From: Cordylochernes scorpioides
Taxonomy: Eukaryota; Arthropoda; Arachnida; Pseudoscorpiones; Chernetidae
DNA: 64,000 nt
Reading direction: 5' to 3'
Assembly: GCA_030710605.1 (NCBI GenBank)
Contig: CP092868.1
Location: forward strand, 24,661,104 to 24,725,103
Shown here: positions 1 to 9,784 of the stretch, piece after piece
Numbering within the stretch: position 1 is the stretch's first letter
Layout of the letters: each line of letters starts with the position of its first letter
Made by a program: the position numbers and the translations under genes
The notes under the pieces: model-generated
The model's input: the letters and a program-made list of their open reading frames with translations, nothing else
Told to the model about the DNA's origin: nothing
Database searches by the model: none

Positions 1-1281
1 CTCCGGTGTTGACACATGTGGGTATCGGGCGAGCATAACTTAAGTGCCCTAGGGAAATGCATAAAAATCCCTAGAACGCATTAAGGCTCGGGACATATTA
101 ACATACTACATTCGGCCTTGAGACCTCGAAAAACAACACCAACACAAAGACAAAAAATACACGTAAGGTTAATTAGATTTCCATGTCTCCTGTATACACA
201 ATATAAAGCACAATTGGGAAAGGTCATGTTTCTACCCAAGAGTCGCACAGGAAAGACAAAAAAAATCTACGAGGCATATCATTAATTGATTGCGAGCGTG
301 ATATAGATTGTGGCATGTAATTTTGATTACAAAGCGAGTTTGCGAACCTCGCTATACATATTTTTATATATCATTCATTTACATTATTTTCTTATTTTAA
401 AATCATTTATCTTAATCAATTATTTACCATTTATATAACCACTTTCAACTTTTATTTTATTTTTGATTTCTCAAAAGCCCTAATAGAATTCCCTCGATTT
501 TCTTCCCCATCTCGAGCAGAATATGGTTAGGCTTTCTTTCTTTTTTTCTCACCATGCAACAAAGCATTTTTCTTTTCTTTTTTTCACCATGCAACAAAAG
601 CATTCACTTTGATTTCTTTCAACTTTTATTTTATTTTTGATTTCTCAAAAGCCCTAATAGAATTCCCTCGATTTTCTTCCCCATCTCGAGCAGAATATGG
701 TTAGGCATTTCTTTTTTTTTTCACCATGCAACAAAGCATTTTTCTTTTCTTTTTTTCACCATGCAACAAAAGCATTCACTTTGATTTCTTTCAACTTTTT
801 ATATTTATTTTGATTTCTCAAAAGACCTAATAGAACTCCCTCGATTTTCTTCCCAATCTCGAGCAGAATATGATTAGGCATTTTTCCTTTTTTTTTCACC
901 AATGCACCAAAGCATTCACTTTGATTTCTTCCAACTTTTTATTTTATTTTTGATTTCTCAAAAGACCTAGTAGAATTCCCTCGAGTTTGTTCCCCGTCTC
1001 GAGTAGAATATCGTTTAGGCGCATTGGCTTTTCTTTTTTTCCCCACTATGTACCATAGCTTTCATTTTGATTTCTTACAATTAAAAAAAATTGATTTCTA
1101 TTAATTATACGCTATCTATATATCCTCAACACCATTCTCTTTTATCTCTTATATCACCACCAATGCTTGTATATAGCCTCTCAATAACCACAACTAATTT
1201 TCCCACAAAATTATTTTTTCTCTTTACAGAACTCACTCAGGCTAACCCCTTCGTAAATTCTTCGCATGTAGGGGGCGCATC
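1..1281 (-). mobile_element. 3' internal part of the second LTR element (left arm)
   Basis: Matches 25359-26655, which lies inside the LTR element at 24676-31014. It is AT-rich and has no long open frame. On the minus strand it ends in a G-rich stretch (about 1268-1281) just before the LTR start at 1282, which would serve as a polypurine tract. The five prime remainder of the element would lie left of the window. Confidence 0.8.
468..1080. repeat. Tandem array of about 140-175 bp units
   Basis: Four imperfect units begin near 468, 641, 815 and 955. Each contains a TTCTCAAAAG-type start, a CCCTCGATTTTCTTCC-like segment, a CTCGAGCAGAATATGG-like segment, a T-run and CACCATGCAACAAAGCATT-like text. 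The same array is mirrored at about 25620-26190. It sits in the 3' non-coding part of the second LTR element. Confidence 0.85.
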
Positions 1282-1337
1282 TGTCATAATTTGTACATAA
1301 CTGTATGCAAACCCGCCCCAATATGTATGCAATGTAT
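1282..1337 (-). mobile_element. LTR fragment of second LTR element, left of Gypsy insertion
   Basis: Homologous to the 25300-25358 end of the intact LTR at 24676-25358. The LTR is interrupted after GTAT (1334-1337) by the Gypsy element, and GTAT is repeated at 7142-7145. The rest of the LTR continues at 7146-7774. Confidence 0.88.
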
Positions 1338-1804
1338 TGTTGCGTGCTCTACCCCTCTTAACGCTTCCTTACTGTGGCTGACCCTTTGGACCGTTGGCCT
1401 TCCCTACACTACCACCTAGGAGCCACGCCGCACGTGAAACTCCCCTAACCTCTGGCAGTATCCGTCAGCCTTACCACGGGTGGGGGGACAGTCAGGACTG
1501 ACCAGAGGCGCAGCGATGTGTTGTCGGAAGGAGAGTCACGACCGCACAACGCCGAAGAACAAGGGAGTTTATTAAAATACTTTATCTACATTATAGATGG
1601 TCGCAATATCATATAACAAGTACTTTACATAATACAGGTGGCAGGATGAGGCCGGAGGAGGAATCATGCACAGAACCATTTATTACAGGGGATGACGAAG
1701 GAACAGGACTAACAACAGAGTCAGAGCAGAGAAACGCCGCATAAATCCATGGCGCCACCTATTGGCCACTTTTAGAACTATTTTCTAACGCCATGCATGC
1801 CACA
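1338..1804 (-). repeat. 3' LTR of Gypsy element (467 bp)
   Basis: Direct repeat of 6684-7141. On the minus strand it begins TGTGGCATGC and ends GCAACA, the usual TG...CA ends. It carries 9 bp near 1389-1400 that the other LTR lacks. Confidence 0.96.
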
Positions 1805-1817
1805 CTGCCCCCCCAAT
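1805..1817 (-). other. Polypurine tract of Gypsy element
   Basis: On the minus strand a TTGGGGGGGCAG-type run lies directly against the 3' LTR, the expected site for plus-strand priming. Confidence 0.8.
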
Positions 1818-1835
1818 CAAACCTGATCGTCCCGA

Positions 1836-2087
1836 TCAGGTCCACTCTGATTGCTCTCCCTGGAAGAGTGCCAACCGGCTCAAATGGACGACCCTTGGTT
1901 TTGCTTTCGAACTTCGCTGGATGCGGTAGACCAAGTCGTTGATTCTCTTGACGACCTTGTAGGGTCCTTCCCACATTGGTGTTAACTTTGGGGAGAGCCC
2001 TCTCTTTCTCTTTGGATTAAACATCCATACCAGATCATTCTCTTTGAATCCTTCATGGTTTGCTTTTAGATCGTAGTGAGTCTTCAT
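1836..2087 (-). pseudogene. Integrase C-terminal tail (GPY/F-type) out of frame with pol
   Basis: An 83-codon frame reading MKTHYDLKAN...; it contains a WEGPYKVVKR-like motif typical of the GPY/F module at the C-terminus of Gypsy integrases. It should be continuous with the pol frame at 2099-4897 but lies in another frame. A one-base length change in an A-run near 2111-2116 would account for this. It could be a real mutation or a homopolymer error in the assembly. Confidence 0.8.
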
Positions 2088-2098
2088 CCGGTGACTTG

Positions 2099-4897
2099 CT
2101 AGCTGGATTTTTCCCTAACCAATTTATGAGTTTCCGACAGCACACCTCTCAGTTCGCCCACATAACTGGTCACCTCTACTGGTGGTCCTCCAGGGGTGCC
2201 AAATTCTAAGTCACAAGGGAGTCGTAGTTCTCGTCCGAACATAACCTTGGCCGGTGTTTGACCCGTTGTTTCGTGAATGGCCGCTCGGTACGCCATGAGG
2301 AACAGTGGCAGTCTACGGTCCCAGTCCCTTTGATTCTGCTCCACAACCTTGGATAGGTGCTCCACCATGGTCTTGTTGAACCTTTCCACCATTCCATCCG
2401 ACTGTGGATGCAGGGGAGTAGTCCTTGTTTTCCAGATTCCCAATACCTGGCACAATTCTCGGAATATTTCCGATTCAAAGTTCCGCCCCTGATCTGAGTG
2501 CAGTTCTAATGGCACACCAAATCGGCAGATAAGGTTGTCTACAAGAACCCTTGCGACCGTAGCAGCCTCCTGATTAGGAATCGCGTAGACCTCGGGCCAC
2601 TTCGTAAAGTAGTCCATAGCGACCAAGAGGTATTTGTTTCCATCCTCTGTGACTGGAAATGGGCCAGCCACATCAATCGCGATCCTTTCGAAAGGCGCTC
2701 CCACGTTGTATTCTCTCATTTTTCCTCTGGACCTAGTTTGTGGGCCTTTGCTGGCAGCACATGTGGTACATCGCCTGCACCAATTTTCCACGTCCTCCCG
2801 GCAATATACCCAGTAGAACCTCTCTCTAACCTTTCTCAAGGTTTTCGTCACGCCAAAGTGAGATCCCGAGGCTCCGCTGTGCACCTCCCGCAGGACACAA
2901 GGAATTTTAACCTCCGGGACCACTAGCTGCATTTTTGTGCTCCTCCCATCAGCACTTTCCCAAACTCTCTTCAGCAGTCCGTTCTCAACCCTCAAGGAGT
3001 CCCACTGTGCCCATAATGCCTTAAGTGCTGGGCTCTTGTCCGATATGATCTCCCAGCTAGGTCTTAGGTTTCCGTTTTCCTTTGATTCCAAAATTGGACC
3101 GATATTCAAGTCTTGTTGCTGGCTGGCTCTGCAGCTTGCAGGGGTCCACTCGTCGCTCGGTACCACAGTCGTCCCTCTCGATGTCGCCTCGCTCTCATTT
3201 TTATCAATTTTTTCGCAATGCTTGCAACTTCCGCAAGGTCTTCTGGACAGCGCATCCGCATTGTGATGTCTTTTCCCAGGCCGGTGTCTAATTTGAAAAT
3301 GGTATTGCTGCAGCTTTTCCAACCATCTCGCCTCCTGGCCTTCAGGATTTTTCATCTGTAGTAGCCATGTGAGTGCGCCATGATCGGTCCTAACCAAGAA
3401 ATCTTGCCCATATAGATACCTGTGGAAATGTTCCACTGATCTGACTATGGCCAAGAGCTCCCTTCTTGTAGCGCAGTAGTTTCGCTCAGGTTTGGTTAGG
3501 ATTTTGCTGTAATATTCGATCACTCGCTCTTCTCCATCTTGAACCTGAGACAGGACGGCTCCAATACCGCTGTTACTGGCATCTGTGTCCAGTACAAATC
3601 TCATCCCAGGTTGGGGATACACCAGAACTGGACTGGAGCATAGGCCGCCTTTCAAGGTCACGAATGCGTTCTCACAATCCTGATTCCAGTGAAAGGTCGA
3701 TTTCGCCTCTGTCAATCTGTGCAACGGGGCAGCAATGTCTGCAAATCCCTCTACGAACCGTCTGTAGTATGTGCAGAGTCCAAGGAAACTTCGCAGTTCG
3801 TGCTTGTCCTTTGGTTTGGGCCAATCCCTGATAGCAAGGATCTTGCTCTCGCTTGTCTGGATCCCCTTCGCAGACACTGTATGGCCCAAAAACTCTACCT
3901 TCTTCTGGAACAGCTGGCACTTCCTAGGATTAAACCCCAAATTCGCCGCCTTGAATCTATTGAAGATCTCTTGCAAATTTTTAAGATGTTCCCCGAACGT
4001 CCTGCCCATAACCATTACATCATCGAGGTAGACCAAGCAAGTTTTCCATGTTAGTCCCCTAAGTACGAGCTCCATCAGCCTTTCAAAAGTAGCCGGCGCG
4101 TTACACAACCCGAAAGGCATCACTGTGAACTGATAGAGCCCATTCCCGGTACTGAATGCCGTTTTCTCCCTGTCAGCCGGATGTACGCCTACCTGCCAGT
4201 ATCCACTCTTTAGATCCAATGTAGAGAACCAGGATGACCCCGCCAATGTTGTCAGAGTGTCATCGATCCGGGGTAGAGGGTAACTGTCCTTCTTGGTAAC
4301 CTCGTTCAGCTTTCGATAATCCACACAAAATCTTGTAGACCCATCTTTTTTTGTTACCAGAACCACGGGTGAAGACCACGGACTGTTGGATTCTTCTATG
4401 ACTCCATCCTGCTTCAATTTATGCAACAGCCCTACTACCTCGTCTCGTTTTGCCATTGGCACCGGTCTAGGAGGTTGCCGGACTGGCCGAGCATTTCCGG
4501 TATAAATCTTGTGTTGGACCAAGTCTGTCCTTCCCAACTTCCGATTACCAGTAGAAAAGGCATCCTGATTTTTCTTTATAAATGCACGAGCCATCCGAGC
4601 TTCATCCTCTGTCAGGTCTTTCAGGTCTATCTCCAATTTTGTCTGCCCCACCCTGTTTACTCTACTTTGGCAGTTAGTTCCTTCTGTCGTGGCGATCCTC
4701 GAGATTGGCGAGCAAACTGCCAGAAAGTCTCCCTTCCTGATGCTGATTCCACTCGGAAAAACGTTGGCCAGTCTAACTGGAACTTTCTTGTCGGCGGTCT
4801 TGACAATAGCCCTGGCCACCAAAAGGTTCTGCCTTGCGTCACAAGTTGGCTCAATCAAGCCAACACCACTCCCAAGGGGTGCCTCGGCAACCGTCAT
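2099..4897 (-). CDS. Gypsy pol: reverse transcriptase, RNase H, integrase
   Basis: A 932-codon frame encodes the replication enzymes of the Gypsy element, acting in cytoplasmic particles and then at the chromosome. RT spans about residues 135-330, with LDLKSGYWQ (Asp 228) and the YLDD catalytic motif at 290-293. RNase H starts near 432 with DTDAS (Asp 439). The integrase has an HHCC zinc finger (His 673, His 680, Cys 707, Cys 710) and a complete DDE triad (Asp 742, Asp 802, Glu 838). All catalytic residues are intact. The frame is the same as protease but separated from it by an in-frame TGA at 4949-4951, and it stops before the GPY/F tail because of a frame change. Confidence 0.95.
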   Translation of the reverse strand: MTVAEAPLGSGVGLIEPTCDARQNLLVARAIVKTADKKVPVRLANVFPSGISIRKGDFLAVCSPISRIATTEGTNCQSRVNRVGQTKLEIDLKDLTEDEARMARAFIKKNQDAFSTGNRKLGRTDLVQHKIYTGNARPVRQPPRPVPMAKRDEVVGLLHKLKQDGVIEESNSPWSSPVVLVTKKDGSTRFCVDYRKLNEVTKKDSYPLPRIDDTLTTLAGSSWFSTLDLKSGYWQVGVHPADREKTAFSTGNGLYQFTVMPFGLCNAPATFERLMELVLRGLTWKTCLVYLDDVMVMGRTFGEHLKNLQEIFNRFKAANLGFNPRKCQLFQKKVEFLGHTVSAKGIQTSESKILAIRDWPKPKDKHELRSFLGLCTYYRRFVEGFADIAAPLHRLTEAKSTFHWNQDCENAFVTLKGGLCSSPVLVYPQPGMRFVLDTDASNSGIGAVLSQVQDGEERVIEYYSKILTKPERNYCATRRELLAIVRSVEHFHRYLYGQDFLVRTDHGALTWLLQMKNPEGQEARWLEKLQQYHFQIRHRPGKRHHNADALSRRPCGSCKHCEKIDKNESEATSRGTTVVPSDEWTPASCRASQQQDLNIGPILESKENGNLRPSWEIISDKSPALKALWAQWDSLRVENGLLKRVWESADGRSTKMQLVVPEVKIPCVLREVHSGASGSHFGVTKTLRKVRERFYWVYCREDVENWCRRCTTCAASKGPQTRSRGKMREYNVGAPFERIAIDVAGPFPVTEDGNKYLLVAMDYFTKWPEVYAIPNQEAATVARVLVDNLICRFGVPLELHSDQGRNFESEIFRELCQVLGIWKTRTTPLHPQSDGMVERFNKTMVEHLSKVVEQNQRDWDRRLPLFLMAYRAAIHETTGQTPAKVMFGRELRLPCDLEFGTPGGPPVEVTSYVGELRGVLSETHKLVREKSS

Positions 4898-4948
4898 GAT
4901 AACCCCTTCGCAGTTTCCACTGACACACCCATTTTCACAGGCGAAGAG

Positions 4949-5449
4949 TCAGACGCCTTCACACTTCTCACCCTCTGTTGACAACACGAAGCCTTCGTCG
5001 CCTAACCTTAGGATACCCTGTGTTGGGTCGAACGTGAAGCCATGCTCCCGGATGATGTCCATGCCAAGAATAAACTCATCCTCGATATCTGCCACCAGTA
5101 CTCTATGATCGAAACGGGTCCCCCCCAAACGGATATCCACATCAAGCTCTCCTTCAATTGGTGCAGTATCCCCCGTGACGGTCCTCAGCATCATTTCTCG
5201 ATGCAACGGCCTCGGCGCAGTTCTCAGCGCATCCTTTCTTATCAAGGAGACCATCGCTCCGGTGTCAACAGTTGCTTTAATTTTTTTCGAGTTTACAATA
5301 ATCTCTATCATCAGCGTGTCCCACGCCCTCCTCATTCTTTGGATAGAGACGATCTTAGGGACTGCGTCCACTCCTGCCAACGGTCGCCCCTTAGCGCTGG
5401 CAGATTTTAGTTTTCCTGCTGCTGTTCGGTGGACAACCTGGAAGTGCAT
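4949..5449 (-). CDS. Gypsy aspartic protease
   Basis: A 166-codon frame with the retropepsin active site TVDTGAMVSLI near residue 61 and the downstream FILGMDIIREHG flap/hydrophobic region near 128-139. It cleaves the Gag-Pol precursor. It overlaps the gag C-terminal frame by about 42 bases and lies in the -1 frame relative to it, as in elements that use -1 ribosomal frameshifting; a GGAAAAC stretch sits in the overlap. It ends at a TGA (4949-4951) that interrupts an otherwise continuous pro-pol frame 16 codons before the first Met of pol. Confidence 0.9.
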   Translation of the reverse strand: MHFQVVHRTAAGKLKSASAKGRPLAGVDAVPKIVSIQRMRRAWDTLMIEIIVNSKKIKATVDTGAMVSLIRKDALRTAPRPLHREMMLRTVTGDTAPIEGELDVDIRLGGTRFDHRVLVADIEDEFILGMDIIREHGFTFDPTQGILRLGDEGFVLSTEGEKCEGV

Positions 5450-5808
5450 TGACTTTTCAGGTGGCCCATTTTACCACAGCGGAAACAAGGTCCAACCGGT
5501 CTTCTGCGATGTTTAACAGCTTCTTCCAACTTGTCCAATCTTTTGATTATTTCTTCAATCCCAGAATCTCTAGAGCCCCCAACGGCACCGTCTTCCCCTG
5601 TCAACTCAGATTTACGAACCCTGGGTGGCCCTGAGTCGCTGATCTTAAATGCCGCGTCTATTTCTAGCGCGCGAATCAGCGCCTCTCTTGACGTGTTGAA
5701 GGAGGTCAGTCTCAATGTCTTCTGCACCTCGACATTCCGAATACCCTCGATGAAAGTCTGAGCCACCCATTGATCGATGAAATCTATCGGAGCGCTGGGG
5801 TATGTCAT
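5407..5808 (-). CDS. Gypsy Gag C-terminal half with CCHC zinc knuckle
   Basis: A 133-codon frame carrying the nucleocapsid knuckle CFRCGKMGHLKSQC (CX2CX4HX4C pattern) near residues 108-121, which binds RNA. It continues the Gag domain that begins in a different frame at 5645-6619. The join near 5808-5822 looks like a one-base lesion inside gag. Confidence 0.85.
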   Translation of the reverse strand: MTYPSAPIDFIDQWVAQTFIEGIRNVEVQKTLRLTSFNTSREALIRALEIDAAFKISDSGPPRVRKSELTGEDGAVGGSRDSGIEEIIKRLDKLEEAVKHRRRPVGPCFRCGKMGHLKSQCTSRLSTEQQQEN

Positions 5809-6619
5809 CAGACAAAGTCTTCAGGTCGGCCTCGAATTCCTGTAGGCTTTCCCCCATCTTCTGCCTTCTCAGCTTTAGTTGAGATTGGAATACGTGTCTT
5901 GAGTGCTGATCCCCAAATCTCAATTCTAGAGCACTTACCAAACTTACGTAACTCCGTTGGTCCTGCTCTGGGATTGTCTGAAGCAGGTCCAATGCTGGTC
6001 CCCGTAGAGCCACAATGAGATTTATTGCCCTTTCGGCCTCTCCCCATCCATTGTTGAGGGAAACTGCCTCAAATTGTCTCATATAAATCCCGAAGGAACT
6101 CTGTCCGTCGAAGGTTGGTGGAGTAATTTTTAATACTGCAGAGGCAGTCCCAGCCACAAAACCTCCATTACTCTTTAGACGAGCCAGCTCATCCTCAAGC
6201 CTCTTAAACTCTCCCCTCCTCTCATCTACTTCGCTCTCCAAAGCGATATTTATCTCTCCCATCTTGCTGTCCAGGGCAGCCAGTTCCCTGAGCTCCACCC
6301 TTATCCCCGACAGCATTTTGGCCCATTTCTCCTCTTTTTCCTCTCTTCGCTTCAGCTTCTCCTCCTTTTCTTGTTCTCGTCTCCGCTCTTCCTCCTCCTT
6401 TTCACGCTTCAGCTTCTCCTCTTTTTCTTCTATTCGCTTCAGCTTCTCTTCCCTTTCTTGTTCTCGTCTCCGTTCTTCCTCCTCCTTTTCTTGCTCCCTT
6501 TCTTGCCTCATAAGGCCCATGAACTGCTTCAAAAGTTCTTCTGAGGCCATTTTCTGTCCTCTGGTCTCCACAGGCATACAAACAAGGTGGCAACTATCTG
6601 GTTCCTTCCAGAGCCTCAA
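5645..6619 (-). CDS. Gypsy Gag N-terminal half with charged coiled coil
   Basis: A 324-codon frame. Residues about 35-105 are an extreme Glu/Lys/Arg-rich coiled coil made of REQEKEEK-like repeats. Residues about 165-270 match a retrotransposon Gag capsid domain (FGIYMRQFEAV..., LELRFGDQH..., LQEFEADL). The last 40 or so codons are a frame-shifted tail; the true continuation is in the overlapping frame 5407-5808. The likely start is the Met at residue 1, or a downstream Met such as residue 24 (MASEELL), since the first residues look like leader sequence. Confidence 0.85.
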   Translation of the reverse strand: MRLWKEPDSCHLVCMPVETRGQKMASEELLKQFMGLMRQEREQEKEEEERRREQEREEKLKRIEEKEEKLKREKEEEERRREQEKEEKLKRREEKEEKWAKMLSGIRVELRELAALDSKMGEINIALESEVDERRGEFKRLEDELARLKSNGGFVAGTASAVLKITPPTFDGQSSFGIYMRQFEAVSLNNGWGEAERAINLIVALRGPALDLLQTIPEQDQRSYVSLVSALELRFGDQHSRHVFQSQLKLRRQKMGESLQEFEADLKTLSDDIPQRSDRFHRSMGGSDFHRGYSECRGAEDIETDLLQHVKRGADSRARNRRGI

Positions 6620-6663
6620 CCCCGACTCTCCACCAGATACTGCCGGTCAGTCCACTAATAAGG

Positions 6664-6681
6664 ATCCCACTTCTGACACCA
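6664..6681 (-). other. Primer binding site, tRNA-Leu type
   Basis: Minus strand TGGTGTCAGAAGTGGGAT starts two bases after the 5' LTR. From known tRNA sequences this is a full 18-base complement to the 3' end of animal tRNA-Leu(CAA). Confidence 0.88.
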
Positions 6682-6683
6682 AA

Positions 6684-7141
6684 TGTTGCGTGCTCTACCC
6701 CTCTTAACGCTTCCTTACTGTGACTGACCCTTTGCCTTCCCTACACTACCACCTAGGAGCCACGCCGCACGTGAAACTCCCTTAACCTCTGGCAGTATCC
6801 GTCAGCCTTACCACGGGTGGGGGGACAGTCAGGACTGACCAGAGGCGCAGCGATGTGTTGTCGGAAGGAGAGTCACGACCGCACAACGCCGAAGAACAAG
6901 GGAGTTTAATAAAACACTTTATCTACATTATAGATGGTCGCAATATCATATAACAAGTACTTTACATAATACAGGTGGCAGGATGAGGCCGGAGGAGGAA
7001 TCATGCACAGAACCATTTATTACAGGGGATGACGAAGGAACAGGACTAACAACAGAGTCAGAGCAGAGAAACGCCGCATAAATCCATGGCGCCACCTATT
7101 GGCCACTTTTAGAACTATTTTCTAACGCCATGCATGCCACA
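6684..7141 (-). repeat. 5' LTR of Gypsy element (458 bp)
   Basis: Direct repeat of 1338-1804, with the same TG...CA ends. It is followed by target duplication GTAT at 7142-7145. Confidence 0.96.
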
Positions 7142-7145
7142 GTAT

Positions 7146-7774
7146 GTTTTAAAAGATTTTAATAAAGACAAGGCTTAAGAAATCTGGGAGAAAAAGGCCA
7201 AGAGAGGAAGCAATCATTAGCAGGTTTTATTATCCAGGAACTCATAAAACTGGGTTCAAGAACCTAGTATTTCCTGGGTCAGGTCAGGACAAGTCCAGAA
7301 CAAAAGGACAGCAAAGGCCCAATCAGAGCATAGGAACATTAGTTAGGAACCAATGGGAATCGAGCACCCCGGGAAATTCATCCAATGGGAGCCCGGAATA
7401 GCTTTCGTCTTAAATCGGGAACGAAGTATAGGCAGTTAGGAGTGTGGCACCATAGAATCAAGTTAGGACTTGGACCGCAGCGAGTTAGCACCTGGATCGA
7501 CCAAGGAACCGGTTAGAAGCCAATCCCATCTCCTCAACCAATCAGATAAGTCCCATCCTACAATAATGTGAACAGCCATAGTCAATAGACAACTCAGCCA
7601 TAGCTTCAACCCCTTTTCTCCCTAGATCGCTTGCCTTTTTTTTTAACCCAAACCTTGTGTTTTCTCGTTATTTTCCCTTGTGGATACCTTACCAATCTCA
7701 GCCAAAACGACTGCGCCCACCACAAACAATCAACTCAGCCAACTTCAAAAGGTAATTCACGCCCCGATCCCACA
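7146..7774 (-). mobile_element. LTR fragment of second LTR element, right of Gypsy insertion
   Basis: Continues the LTR broken at 1337 and matches 24676-25310. The outer end CCCACA at 7769-7774 is followed by TATATACATT, matching the right-arm flank. The second LTR element was therefore in place before the arms became separate copies. Confidence 0.88.
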
Positions 7775-7965
7775 TATATACATTAAAAATGGCATATCAT
7801 TCCCGCTCGCATGAGCATTTAAGATGCCGCTCTGATGGCAGAACACCCGCTCCGCCAAGAGCCCTGTACCTTCCCCAAGCAGATTCCAAGATGCCCAGGG
7901 TTCACCATGTTCCTGCTTTTTAAAAAAAATATATATATAACTGAAGCATTTTTTAAAAATCAATA

Positions 7966-8140
7966 CAGTATAACCTCCCTTTAGCAGACATCCCGCTAGC
8001 TGACACCTTTCTACAAAGGACAGTTTTCATTTGCAAAATCACCATTTTTAGAATTTAGCAACTCTCCAGTAAGAGGACTTCTTTCCCTAAAGGACACTTT
8101 AGCTTTGTAATTAGGTGTCCTTTACATGGAGGTTCTACTG
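7966..8140. mobile_element. Pogo/Tc1-like MITE (TA target site)
   Basis: Inverted termini CAGTATAACCTCC... and ...GGAGGTTCTACTG, each bordered by TA. About 175 bp, non-coding. Mirrored at 24313-24487. Confidence 0.8.
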
Positions 8141-8312
8141 TATTATATTTAATCATCACTATGTATCAATCATTAGTAACTTCATTTATTTATCATGTGT
8201 ATGGACAGGTGGAGATTTAGAAATAGTTAAAACAACAGATATAGCAAGTTTTTTTAAATATATAACAGAGTTAAAGGATTTACCATATTAAACAAAGAAT
8301 TTTGCAAAGATT

Positions 8313-8581
8313 TGTGGGAGCCAAGAGACTTTCTTCCAGCCCAGTGGAATGACAGACTGTAGCGTCAGCAAACACGCAAGCGGGCCTGGCAAAATAGTAC
8401 TGACGGCCACCGCTGTGTGGCGCGGCGGCAGGCAATCAGAACTTTTCAAACATTCTAGGCCAGATGTCCTTTGTCTACTTATAGACTTTGCAGATATAAA
8501 TGTAAATAATGGATAATAAAAATTTGCTTCGAAATACTTTTTTTTTTGCCTAAGCTGGACTTAATTAATCGACACACCACA
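8313..8581 (+). repeat. Solo LTR relic, CsRn1-like Gypsy family
   Basis: About 269 bp from TGTGGGAGCC to CGACACACCACA. It resembles 53451-53713, which is followed by a tRNA-Trp-like primer site. There is no internal region here. The mirror copy is 23875-24142. Confidence 0.6.
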
Positions 8582-9164
8582 AAATGTCATTGGGATTTAA
8601 CATTATTTGATAAAATGCGTTATGGTTTATTAGAAAAATGAATGCTTTATGATTAGTATGTCATATGAGATTTATATATTATAAAAAAGGACCTATTATA
8701 AAACTACACATATATACAATTATATAATTATAAATTTTAAATGAAATCTTGTCAATTTACTATTAAAAATAAAAAAGAGTTATTATAAGTTGTGTATATT
8801 GTTTGCCTTAAACATTGTAGATGTACATTTTATGGCATAAAATTCACATTAATTGAAATTATAAAAAAGTATATTGATTTTTTAAAAACTATTAGTGCGT
8901 ATACTTTCATATAAATTATCTACTGTACATTGTACGGGATGTTACGAGATAAATTATTATTTGGAACAAATAACTCTATATTGAAAGATTACAAAAAAGG
9001 CATAAGACCCTGAAACTCTTTTTATTTGCTTGGTTAAATAATTTTTGGGCAAACTCTTCTTCAGCTAACTAATAAAAATAATTCTATAGTTATAATTTTA
9101 GTATCTTTAGAATAATCTCTCTCTTGTAAATTATTTTATTTTTTTTCATCTATAGGTTTTTAAC

Positions 9165-9470
9165 TTTTAATTAGACAATTTTAATTTATATTTAGACATT
9201 TTTCATTTTAATTTAGACACTTTCATTTTTATTTAGACATTTTCAATTTTAATTTAGACACTTTTCATTTTAATTTAGACATTTTTTCATTTTAATTTAG
9301 ACATTTTTCATTTTAATTTAGAAACAACGACTTCTCTATAAAAAGTCCATGTGTCTAAATTAAAATGAAAAATGTCTAAATTAAAATGAAAGTGTCTAAA
9401 TTAAAATTAAAAATGTCTAAATATAAATTAAAATTGTCTAATTAAAAGTTAAAAAAACCTATAAAAGTAC
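9165..9470. repeat. Inverted minisatellite (TTTAGACA-rich units)
   Basis: Repeated roughly 17-21 bp units of the TTAATTTAGACATTTTTCA type run in one orientation to about 9320. A short unique centre follows, then the same units in reverse complement to about 9460. The transcript would form a long hairpin. The mirror copy is about 22985-23310 with a different unit number. Confidence 0.85.
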
Positions 9471-9619
9471 CCACAGCATATTATTTTATTCGTAGAACAA
9501 CTATTCGGTGTAAGAGTTATTTTTTCAAAAAGTGTTTTTACTCTTGGTTCACTATTTAAAGTTTGTTGTTTACAGAATAAGAATAAGTGTTTGAATTTAC
9601 TTTAAGGTTTATTATTAAT

Positions 9620-9778
9620 ATGGAAAACATTAAAGTAAAAACCGAGCCAGGTGAAGAAGACAAAAAATATGATTCAGAAGAAGAAGAATGTAAACGACTG
9701 ATTAGAAAGGATATAAGGAAAAAAGTCGAGCATCAAGAGCTTGAAAGGCAATTTTTCCAATTAGGAAAAACTGTAGAG
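9620..9778 (+). CDS. Candidate first coding exon, unknown protein (left arm)
   Basis: Fifty-three codons starting MENIKVKTEPGEEDKK and ending ...LGKTVE at a good splice donor (GAG|GTATGT at 9776-9784). The peptide is acidic then basic. It holds a VKTEP sequence fitting the sumoylation consensus and a helical KKVEHQELERQFFQLGK segment. A TTGTTGTTTACAG acceptor-like sequence ends near 9574. The upstream Met at 9587 is a weaker start. The stretch is identical at protein level in the right arm. I do not recognise the family; downstream exons were not found. Confidence 0.4.
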
Positions 9779-9784
9779 GTATGT

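Larger units (their letters stand above)
1338..7141 (-). mobile_element. Ty3/Gypsy LTR retrotransposon, nearly complete, recent
   Basis: Complete structure on the minus strand: 5' LTR 6684-7141, primer site 6664-6681, gag, protease, RT, RNase H, integrase, polypurine tract about 1805-1817 and 3' LTR 1338-1804. The element is flanked by a 4 bp duplication (GTAT at 1334-1337 and 7142-7145). The matching empty site is present near 25315 in the right arm. The LTRs are almost identical apart from a 9 bp indel and a few base changes, so insertion was recent. Gag through pol occupy two frames with several interruptions, so this copy is probably not autonomous unless some breaks are assembly errors in homopolymers. 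Confidence 0.96.

Noticed and set aside
4421-4981. 186-codon plus-strand frame
   Set aside because: Antisense to the intact Gypsy pol and protease frames, with no independent similarity.
6264-6707. 147-codon Ser/Phe-rich plus-strand frame
   Set aside because: It is the complement of the Glu/Lys-rich coiled coil of Gag.
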